Shown in pieces: positions 20,401 through 32,400 of a stretch of DNA of 64,000 nt. The stretch is from Lucinisca nassula (taxonomy: Eukaryota; Mollusca; Bivalvia; Lucinida; Lucinidae). The DNA is taken from NCBI GenBank assembly GCA_963580285.1, contig OY757023.1:130542027-130606026 (forward strand), read 5' to 3'. Under the pieces are notes generated by a model that saw only the letters and a list, made by a program, of their open reading frames with translations, was not told the origin of the DNA and made no database searches. Both the position numbers and the translations under genes were made by a program. The stretch's first letter is position 1, and the number at the start of each line of letters is the position of its first letter.

Positions 20401-23400
20401 TGAACGGAGAGCAATCATGCAGTCTATTAAGCACTTCGCTAAACTTGAAAGCAGTATCTCCCATTTCAAAATTCAATTATTGCCAAGTACGGCCCCTACC
20501 CCAATCCCGCATATACACACCTACCTGGAAAATATGGAAATCGCAATTTTATTTTGCCTTGAAATATGCCAATTTCTTTCGAGGACTGTATTATATGAGA
20601 AACATATTTGAATTTATACCAGTTTAAACCTAACTTCTTATACATGTTATACTGACTGCAAATAGTGCAATAGTTCCTATTTCACTCATCATGGATTTTG
20701 CATTCGTGTTTGAATCACCTCTTTAAGCGGGTTCTTTACATAAACCAGTACCCACAATATATGTTTTTGAATGTAAATAAGGCATCTATAGCCGGACATG
20801 AAGAAATAGGCATAATAAACTTGGTTATTCGAAACATATTCTCTTCACTATCTTCCAGGTATGCAGAAATACCGTGTGTGATTATTCATGGCACTTTGAA
20901 AGGCTCTACCTATGATGTGGGAGATAAAATCGATGAAGATAAGCATTATGGCGAGTGGAACGCGGTTCTTGTGGGAAAACACTGGCGTTTTATAAACGCG
21001 TACTGGGGTACATGTTCTGAGGCGCCAGATGTAGCAGGAAACCAGATAAACGATACCGGAGACCGCACCGGAAGACTTTGCTACCGCTGTGATGAGAACT
21101 ATTTTCTTACCGATCCCGATCAAATGGCTGCCACCCATCTACCTGCGAATCCAAAATGGCAGCTTAAGAAAACCCCAATTTCATTAAATGAATTTGAAGA
21201 GATGACTTTCGTTAAAGATAGATATTTTAATCTTAGACTTCGAATTCTGTCTCATCCAAAATGTGTAGTGCGTAGTGATAAAGGAGAAGTTGAACTTCGA
21301 TTTGCTGTTCCTCGGAAGTTATCCCTTGATATAGATTTCCAATACCTAATGTTCAGAATTGATAAGGATAATAAAGAAACAAGGTAGGTGTTTGTTTTTT
21401 TTTTTTTGTTTTTTTTGTTTTGTTTTGTTTTGTTTTTTTTTTTTTCATTTTCTAATTGACTGACATACGCTGAGAACAAATGTAAACTCGGAGCATTAGG
21501 CTGTATTTGTACATGGAAGGTATTCATAATGACTGCCAAAAGCGATTTCATATGGCAGGTTTTAGCTCAACTGCGCATAATGTCCTCAAGGTGAGTAAGT
21601 GTGATCGATATGTGTCCGTCGTACGTCGTCTGTCCGTCCGACTATCCGTCAATTATTTTTTAAATAACATCTGTTCCTAAAACACTGATCCAACTTAATC
21701 AAGGTCACTGCCAGGGTCACTGATGAGGCTTTATTAGCCGAAACTACGTAGTATGGCCCATCTTCTTTCTTTTGAATGTTTTCATTGCTCTTAAAGGAAC
21801 TCATTTTTGATTTTTATTAAAATAATTTCATAGAAAGATTTTAGATATAGCCCTGCACAAAGATTGCTTTGCTCCATTGGACAAGCTGACCACCAGAGCT
21901 AGTAATATAAAAACCTTTAAATGACGTCTCCTCTCCAGTCCGGGAAATGGCCTACCGGACCCTTGTACGTCCCCAGCTGGAGTATGCTTCAGTCATATGG
22001 AACCCCATACAAAAAGGAATATCCATAAGGTTGAAATGGTCCAAAGACCTGCAGTTCGTTGGACCATAAATGACTATGCCAGAACAACTAGTGTCTCTTC
22101 ATTGTTTCACAAGTTGGAAGAAAGACGTTCAGTGGCACGTCTTTGTCTTTTCTACCAGATTGTCAATGGCCTTGTTGCTGTGCCCCCTCCTGATTATATC
22201 CAGCCCCGTATTCATAGGATTTCAAAGTATTGCCATTCTATGACATTTCGTCAAATTCATACTGGCAAGGGTACAAACAAGCATTCCTTCTTTCCACTGA
22301 CCAGTGTTCAGTGGAATGGATTGTTTATCGTTTAAATCGGATTTGTTCGGCAATGACGTTCAAAATAAAATATCGGGTTCACACGGACGGCGTCATGATG
22401 TTACACGCCTGCAACTATATGCCATTACACGCATGGTCATATATGTTGGTGCCCTGTAGAACGACTGGAACGGTTCTAACGAATACTATTTTTTGATGTT
22501 TTTTGAGAAAATATGGAAAATAATGTGTACTGTTGTAAACCCGTTTTCATTTTTCTCTTCATAAAAGGTATTTAAGGGGTGTTCATGACGCGATCTTGTT
22601 AACGTGATGTGTATGTTTCACACTACGATAACTCACCCATGTGATATAGTGCATTTTCACATCTCCAAAATGGCTACTTTCTGATGAAAATCCGTGATAT
22701 TTTTCTTACAAATGCTCAATACATATGTTATGGATGCTTGTTAGAACCGCCTCATTGGGGCGGTTCTAACGAGTACCCACAACCAATGTCATGGAGCAGA
22801 AATAAGAAAAATAATGTAAACCCCAGTTTTCTCTATATAAAGTGGGGTTTAGGGGTCATCATTTTTCGGACTTGTCCACGTGATGCGTCATGGATTGTGG
22901 TTCCCATTGAGACGGTTTTAGCGATTTCTTACAAATTGTTTTTGAGCAAAAGCACGAAAAAATATCTACACTTTTGAAAACTCTATTTTTTGTATACAAT
23001 TTGGTTTACAGGGGTATTTATTACATAGTTGTGTTCACGTCGTGATAGCAGCTGTGATTTGCCAAATGAAAATTTTAAATATTTATTTCTAGATGCGACC
23101 AGTATGTGTTTATGCACCGTACAAACAACCAGGAGATATTGACAGTTAGGGTCCGAGTCCCTGGACCAGGTGCATACAGATTCGAGCTAGTTGGAAAAGA
23201 CAGTACGATCTACGAGGAAGGATACGACTATGACTGGATAGCAATATATAGACTAATCTTCATGTTAGTATAAATAGCTTGTGCGACGTTACTGCAAAAT
23301 ACGTGTAAGATAATGTGAGCCCCGCCAAGCGAATTTGTGTCTTCGAGCATTCCGTCATGACACATTTTAACTGCGCATGCCCAGCCATTCAGAGGGACCA

Positions 23401-26400
23401 GGGATATGGCTTTCTGTCTGAAGGTTCCTATTGATTCACTGTTTGTATGAGCGAGCAGCGAAGGTTCTGGCGAGTCTGCGCGGATGCGCAGGCTCGCCTG
23501 AACCTTCGCTGCTCGCATAGGCGATAAGTACCAAAATCGCTTGACGGGGCCCATATTATCATTCGTGCTTCTAAGAATGGGCTTTGTCTTAAGTAAAAGA
23601 GGTGATGAGTTATGCATTTATGCTCGAAACATAGATTTGTGGATTCTCTTTTACGACTACTCACAACTAATGAATTTGAGAAATTATGAGGAAAGCATGG
23701 TGTACTCTTGGGAATCCAACATTTCTCGATATAAATTCGAGTTTACAAGGATATGTATTAAACGTGTCTCCTAATGTAACACAACTCCATGTGCGAGTAG
23801 ATTAATCGAGGTTAAGCTTTTTTCTTGCATTCTTTTTAATGGCATATAGAGATTTCTCAGGAAAATCGAAATCGATATCGTAAAAAAAAAAAAAAATACG
23901 ATTTTTGGATATCATGCTTTGTGAATTCGATGTATCATCGAAAAATAGCATATATCAATATTCGATGTCAGTTAGCTATATGTAATTAACGTTCTGTCAG
24001 AAATTGTATGACGAACGTTCGCACATCATTAAGATGTTGATGACGTCACTTTTAGAGCCGACGTAAAATCTACTAGTGTACGTGATGCCAAACAAGCTTA
24101 GCAACTGTGGACATTATTCGAATGCGAATTTCAAGTGAACCATTTGATAACGTAACATTCCAAGCTATTTTCCAGGTGCAAAATTACAGTTAACACCCTA
24201 ATATTATATTCTGTCCTGCAGAACATCTATAAATCGACACGAAACTACATTAATAGTTACAGTAAAAGAAAATTTACGTTAAACCTCAAATCAAACAAAC
24301 ACACAAAACAGAAAATTTGATTTTGTTTTCAGTGTAAAGTTTGATTTTTTTTCTTCACTCATGAACACCAAAGTTGTAATTTACTCGTGGTTTCGCCTCT
24401 CGTGAGGATACTTCTTTTATGTTCATTCGTATAAATAATATTCGACCTAACGCTGAAAAAAATCCTCTTTCATCACGAAAACACGCCTATATAATTTGAC
24501 CCCTTTGAACCCCACTTTTATATAGTAAAACTGGGGTTTACAGGGGTAAACCTTATTTTTCTTATTTCTGCTCTAAAATATAGTTTGTGGGTACTCGTTA
24601 GAACCGCCTCGATGAGGCGGTTCTAACGACTACCCAAAATCTATATTTTGAGCAGAAATAAGAAACATATCACAATTTTTCATCATAAAGTTTTCATTTT
24701 TTTTCGGCGATAAAGGTGGCAATGTATTTGTATAGGCGTGTTTGCGTAATTGATTGTTGTGTCGGTGCAACCGAAACTGGTCACACTCCGTGGTTCAGTA
24801 GTAACTCGGAGAATGACATGTTGCGGGAAACATTACGAAAACACATCCGTGTGATATAGTGCATTTTTCAAACCCCATAAAAATGTGTTTTTTTTCTGAT
24901 GAAAATTTGTGATATTTTCCTTATTTCTGCTCCAAACATAGGTTTTGGGTGCTCGTTAGAACCGCCTCATTGCGGCGGTTCTAACGAGTACCCACAACCT
25001 ATGTCTTGGAGCAGAAATAAGGAAAATAATGTTTACACCCGTAAACACCAGTTTTCTCTATATAAAGTGGGGTTTATGAATAACTAACAAACTAGAAGTC
25101 ATTACGCAAACACGCCTATACAAATACATTGCCACCTTTATCGCCGAAAAAATGACAATTTTATGATGAAAAATTGTGATTTTTTTTTATTTCTGCTCAA
25201 AATATAGATTGTGGACACTCGTTAGAACCGCCTCATCGAGGCGGTTCTTACGAGTGCCCACAATCTATATTTTAGAGCAGAAGTAAGAAAAATAAGGTAT
25301 ACCCCCGGAAACCCCAGTTTTACTATAAAAAAGTGGAGTTCAAGGGGGTCAAAATTATATAGGCGTGTTTACGTAATAGGAGGCAATGATAACCTTAGTA
25401 GCTTGAAGATTTTTTATCCACTGCATGATTTTTTTATATTTTAAGGCTCGGTTGTTTTTTAATGTAACTTTTAAGGTAAACATATAATATTACGTACTGC
25501 AAGGTCAGCGAGTTATGATGATCTAGTCATATGATTAATTGTCAATGGATAAAGCTTTGGCATTGAACTCTGCACGAATGATTGCTGCATTTGATTGTCG
25601 TAATGATTCCCTGGTTGTGTCATTTTGTAAAATTCTGTATACATTTCTCTGTAAATCAAACGTTTCTTTATTTTTGTCTACATTTTATCTGATTATTAAT
25701 TCATTTAACGATAATATTTTTTATTCTACCGCCTAATTCCTTATGCAGAATTGACACACTTTTAGGAGAGATAGCTGTTACGAAACAGATTTATAAGTAT
25801 GGGTATTTGTTTTGTTAGATTTGAGGTTTAACGTTCCCATCAACACTGATAGGTCATCTTGGAGGCGTTGCGCCGAGTTTCGTGGGACTTTTACCCAACA
25901 TTGAGATGAAACGACATCTCAAGCCCTGTCACTCAATGAAACCAATAGGGTTTAAAACACGGATGGTCCGACTAGCACCCATTTGCCTGGGCAGGCTTAG
26001 ATCCTCTAAGCGGTTTACCAGTACACGTGTGTGGAAGCATCATGCAGCCCATCTATTTCTGCAAGCCCTGAGGGACAGGGCCGATAAGTATGGGTATACT
26101 GCTTAGGAGAATAATTTTAGCATGAGCAGCAAATTCTTACTTTAGGAACAGTACATTTTTTTTTTCGGACAGCCCCAACACTTATCATTTCTGAAAATGG
26201 AACAGCCTCACGAAAACACGCCTATATAATTTTGATCCCCCTAAACCCTACTTGTATATAGTAAATCTGGGGTTTGCAGGAGTATACATTATTTTTCTTT
26301 ATCATATGAAGTCGCGTCTGAGAGTGTAATGACGCCATGTAATATTTTCGAAAATCCACTAGTGGATTAAATATGCAAATTAGCTAGATACGTCCCGTAA

Positions 26401-29400
26401 CGTTACATGTACGACGTCCTTAACGACTTCGCGTTTACTAATGGCGGAAAATTGACATTTTTGTAAACAATCGTGAATAAAATTCGTTTTAAATGTCATA
26501 TGATAAACAGAATCTTGCATTCGTGCTCGTGTATTATTGCATTTATTAAACTCGTTGAGGAAAAGGGATAAAATGCTCGGCAAAGCCTCGCATTTCATCC
26601 CTTTTCCTCAACTCGATTAATAAATTCAATAATATATGAGCACTCATGTAAGATCCTCTATTATTTCCAATCAAAAACAATCTATGTTTTGAGCAGAAAC
26701 ATGAAACATGAAATGCGGTGCGTGATAGCTCATTAGTTAGTGTACTTGCCTCTGATGGTAGCGGTCCCCGGTTCGATCGCCGGAGGCGGTGATTATTTCG
26801 GTGTCTGAACACGCTCCATTGGCATCATTTGCAGGGATGAATGCCAAAAAGTGCACCGTCCTTCGGATCGAGACGTTAACTGGAGCCCCCCCCCCCCCCA
26901 CCTGTGCAGGAAGAGTCATCTCCTGTGCAGGTTAAAGACCCCTACCGTAATTACATGATTACTGTGTAGGCTTTCAACCCTGTAACCTGGAGTGTATGTA
27001 ATTTACACCTGCGAGTAATTGTCAAATGTGACCGATCGCAGTAAAAGTAGAAAGAAAGAAAGAAACATAAAATGTTTTTAGGTGAAAATTTTCAGATTTT
27101 GGTGGTAAAATTATCAGTATATTTGAATAGACGTGTTTTCGTAATCACGGCATATGCTGGGTTTATCCATTCACCTCAAGCTCTTGACAAAAAGTTCACT
27201 AATACTAAAGGCGCAGTTGTTCAAAGTTAGTTGCCTTCAGTTTACGTAGCTTTTATACTTTGATTACTGATCTCGCAAATATGATAATATTTTTGATGAT
27301 ATTTTTTTTTTTCAGAAAAAAATACTACTGTATAAGATATTGTACTTGCTTGAATAGTAAACATGATTACACTAATGAGCTTGTTAAGCTAACAATCCCG
27401 CTGCGTTGCACAACTGGATTCACACTATTTATCAACATTTTCACCGTTCTCTTTCAGCAAAGGACAAAATGGATGGCTCCCATTACCTAAAACACCCACC
27501 ATCGGCTGGGGTCCTGGTCGAAATGCGCGTAACAGAGGTCTGGTTCCACTGAGTCATTTTACAGGAGAAGTGCCGATGGATGATTTTGGAAAAGTCGAAA
27601 TCAAATTTGGTGCTGCAAATAAGCAAAGGCTAGGAGACATGACCTATTATGCAATGATGTATTCTGCTGATAAGTCGGAAGAACTTCCGGATCACGTGGT
27701 ACATAGAGTAGAAAATGGTGACGTCATTATTAACGCGATGACACCGGAAAAAGGCCAATATTTGCTAAAATTGTTTGCTAAACGGGAAGATGAAAAAGGA
27801 AATGGAAAAGAAATATGTAATTATTTATTAATATCAAAACAAAAGGAAGAAAATGGTCACTTCCCGCGTGGATTCACGGAAAAATTAGGTCCAAAATACC
27901 CACAGTTCCTTCAAAGCGGATTAGTTCCAGCCACACCTTCCGGTTTCATTCGAACAGACCAAGATCAGCTGAAGTTAGCATTTACCAGAAGAGAAGATAT
28001 TGAACTCTCACTAAATTTCTCTAGTGAAAGGATAAGGCCGGCAGAGGCTCCGAGATTATTGTCACAGGAAGAAAGCGGCGATGTTGTCACTTATATTTTA
28101 CGGTACGAGAAGCTTCTTTCTCTTTTACATTATGAGTGAGTGAGTGTTTGAGTTTTACGTTTCACCATCAACTAAGGTCATACGGAGACGGGACCTCAGT
28201 TTACAGACTCATCCGAAAGTCTGAAGCCCGGGATCGATCCTGCGATCCCTGGTTTACAAGTCGAGTAGCATAACCACTACGCCACTGAGGCTTCTCAGAT
28301 ACATTATGATTTGTTTGGTTGGGAGTTTAACGCAGCAGTCAAAACTATTTAGGTTATGTGCTAATAGAATTGAAGTCAATGATCAGGTGACCCAATTAAT
28401 TGAATATTAATTAGGTCATGTCAAGCCGGTCAGTTTATCGTGGACATGCTTGAGGGGAATGGGAAAACATAGGCAGGTGTGTCCGCCATTTTGCAAAGGG
28501 AGACAATTTAAGATACTTCCAGTTCGCTTTTCTATAAACCCTGTCCCGCTGAAAAACGGGTCTACTCTTAAAGGAAAGAATTTGCTCCTCAGGAGCAAAT
28601 TCCTTCCTTTAAAAGTTGAACTTTATTGACATGGGAGAAAAAACTTTTGCAGGAGTTGCCTCCCCTGAAGCAATTCCGTTCCCCTTATTACATAAGCAAG
28701 CAACATACTTCACGAGAAAATGCCAATTGCCCTTCTTGAATCGGCGGAAAGGCGAGAATGCCGCTAGTAGTATTTCATGAACAATCGCCATGACAGAATG
28801 TTGCCAACGCGGTGGGTATCGAACCCACGACCTTCTGATTACCAGTCAGAAGCCATCCAACTGAGCCAACAATAAGAAAACAAAATTAATGTTATTTCAC
28901 GAGGTAATATATAAATATAACGTTTTTGAGTGGGTGCTAGTGGAAACTGTCATTATGAGGAAAATGAATATCAACCGAGGCGTAGCCTTAGATATATATG
29001 GTTCTAACGAGTCCCTACAATCTACGCCTTATATCAGGAATAAGAAAATAATATATACCCTCGTAAACTCCATGTTTCCCTATTATGAGTTGGGGGTTTC
29101 AGGCTATTCATTTCACGGACCGAATGGTTTGGTATGTTAACCTAAATCGCCGTCTTCAGATGTATGACTCAACTTTTCATGATAAAATGGTTTTATGTCA
29201 CTTATTTATTTGTTCATGTTATGCAGTAAAAAATCACGAAGTTTGTCTTGGGAAACAAAGAAGACATTATTGATAGAACTTTTATGAGGTCTCCTCATAA
29301 GCCCCGTTTTTGGATTTACATCTGTCTATTGTAGATGGGTTTGTTTTTCGTAAGGTGAAACATGTATCTTAGCGGATTTGGTTGCCACTTTTTTGTTATA

Positions 29401-32400
29401 TTTTAAATTTTGCAAGTCTCGCTACTTTGAACATCACCTTCCTGATGCCCGGGACTTCCGAGAAGTGTGGACGATGTTTGCTGATGTTGGCTCGTGGGGG
29501 GGGGGGGGGGGGCGCCTATAAGTCCTGGGATAGACGTCTCTTGCCTGATGCCTCCAGTTGAACTGTCTCGTGAGCTACGTCAGTCGGTGTGTGCTCGAAG
29601 GGGGTGTGCTTTGTTTGCCGGGTCTTGTCAATCATCCGTTTCGGTTTCAGAACTTTGGGGTTGAAACACACTGATGAAGATTAAATATCGGAAAGGCCTC
29701 TGTGTGACTACATTTGGTATAGTTACGATTTTCTTGCAAAATTTATGATAAACGTGATAATTTTGCATGTCCGTGAAGTATAAACTGGTAGTTTTAAAGG
29801 GTTAATGTTATCTCCTTGTTGATTCTCTAAAGCATAGAGTAAGGATAGTCTTTAGAACAGTCTCACTGGGGCGGTTCCAACGAACACTACAATTTATATT
29901 TGCAAAAGAAATTATACACAATATTCACAATTTCAAAGGCACAAATACAGTAAAATTCCTATATTAAGACCATCTTTGGAACAGTCTCAAACGTGATCCC
30001 TGACCAGAGGACATTGTGTTCAGAAAGCATGAAGCAGAATAAATTGCACCCTTCTTTAAAAGCTTTTTAAAGCAGAATGAGTCTTAATTTTAGGTGATCT
30101 AAATAGCGGAATTTCTCAGTATTCTTGTGCTACAAGGACGTGTTATACAAATGAAGCTGGAGGAAATATAGCAGTTCCATAACCCTGATTTGTTAACACG
30201 TTTCCTGTCAATGCTATTATTAATTGACAACTGTGTATTGTTCGGAGGTTATCCGTATTATCATGGGGTCAAAACTCTGTAATCGTGCTTTTTGATGGTG
30301 TCAATTATTAAAACTGTCATTGATCAAGTAATTTCGTATTGGCCCAGTTACAGGTCCTGGGTCTGCTGTATTGGCCCCGGCCTTCGGCATCGGGTCAATA
30401 CAGCAGACCTCGAACCTGTTACTGGGCCAATACGAAACTACTTGATTAATAACATTATATTATTAATTGACTATCCTATATTACACAAGGTCAACCAATA
30501 TTAATAATCATAAATCATTTTTTTTTATGGTGTCAGTTAATAAAATTGTCATTAATCAAGTAATTTCGTATTGTCCCAGTTACAGGTCCTCGGTCAGCTG
30601 TATTGGCCTCGGCCTTCGGCCTCATGCCAATACAGCATACCTCGGACCTGTAACTGGGCCAATACGAAATTACTTGATTAATAACATTATATTATAGCAT
30701 GCCAGAACCAGGTCAATATGGTGTCCGATTGAGAGGAACTCGCCTTGATGGTGCTATACATGAAAGTCTATATGATTATATAATAGACTACAAGAAGCTG
30801 AAGAAACGGACAAAGCAAGAGTTGACAATAAAGCAAGAAGCTGAGACGTTTGATGATAGAGGTAAGCGGAATACTTGGACACGACGATCATGACGATAGC
30901 ACACCCTTGTGATACAATATTGATTTAAGGATAATGGGAACACGTGTCAAATTTTTCCGCCAGTTTTCAAAGGGAGACAACTTTCGGGACTTCCAGTTCG
31001 TTTTTCTATAAAGTCTGTCCCAAAGAAAAAGGGGTCGACTCTTAAAGGAAAGAATTTGCCCCTCGGGAGCAAATTCTTATTCTTTAAGAGTTGACCCCTA
31101 TTGACATGAGCGACAAAGACACTTTTGCAGGAGTTGCCTCCCCTGAAGGTGTAACCATTTCTCTTAAGTAGCAGGTCTCAGATGCACACATGGGATGTGC
31201 TTTGCTCACCAGAACAGAAGGCCCCACCATATGAGCCCCGCCAAGCGAAGTTGTGTCTTCGAGCATTCCGTCATGACAAATTTTAACTACGCATGCCCAG
31301 CCATTCAGACGGGCCAGGGATATGGCTTTCTGTCTGAAGGTTCCTCTTGATTCACTGCTTGTATAATGCGAGCAGCGAAGGTTCTGGCGAGACTGCGCGG
31401 ATGCGCAGGCTCGCCTGAACCTTCGCTGCTCGCATAGGCGATAAGTACCAAAATCGCTTGACGGGGCCCATATATAGTTTGATGAGACGATTTATCACCA
31501 CTGGGAAGAAACATTTTCAATTGCATAGTTTTATTAATTATTTTGCGAAGGCAACATTGTATTGTCTGTGCTATAAATTCTTGATGGCTCAGAACACCAT
31601 GGAACTCGGTAACAAAATTAAGTTTGATGTGAGTGACAAAGAAAATTTATTCTAATTCCCTTATTTTTTAGTTCGTCAGTGTGATTAGGCCTTTGACTCT
31701 GGTGAGCAAACCAGGGACTCAAAAAGCCATTTTGTTATTATTAGTGCTCCAAACACAAAACAGAAGTGAAGGCATTTATCACGAATCGTCACAATTATCT
31801 CACACCTCCCATCAAAGACGTCACATGGAAATCGTGGTTGCTTATAACGCATCATGAAGGCGTTTCTGTGCGTACCCACAATTAATGTAATTGAACAAAA
31901 TACAAATACAAATAGTATGTTCCATTGTAAAGCTCACTTTTCACTTCGTAAAGTGGGGTTAACAAGGGTCTTGCCAAGGTGTGGTTCACACGTGGTCTTG
32001 CATGGGAAGTATGACGTGATTGTATCGATTCCTGATCATTGCCTTCACTTCTGTTTTACTTAATTGCTCGGACTTGTTAACATGATGGCTGCATAATTAG
32101 TTTTATGACTAACACTAACCCATCTAATTCTTTTAATATAGCACACTTATTTTAATTTGTGTTGGCTCATACACACGTTTAGTGTTTGTTTGCTCTTGCA
32201 CGCGTGATAAGCATTTGCTTCACATTGCAAAGACAAGACAACGGAACGATAATACACTTTTCTCAGATATAATAGTATGTGTTCTTACGACATGAAAGCC
32301 GTAACAAAGGAAAGATGCATAGCCTGAAAAAATCCCCGCCTATGGTGGGATTCGAACCCGGGCCGCTCGGGTGACAGTCCACTGCTCTTACCCCTGAGCC

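Larger units (their letters stand above)
26207..27145 (-). mobile_element. PAL-A MITE split by two later insertions
   Basis: The left end TCACGAAAACACGCCTATAT (26207) and right end AATAGACGTGTTTTCGTAAT (27145) belong to one PAL-A element. A family D element (26301-26661) replaces or interrupts its hairpin region, and a SINE (26716-27061) sits in its right arm. Confidence 0.75.

Noticed and set aside
22684..22714. CTGATGAAAAT strings in the PAL-B copies as hammerhead cores
   Set aside because: No helix II or GAAA follows at the right distance; the match to CTGATGA is part of the MITE arm.
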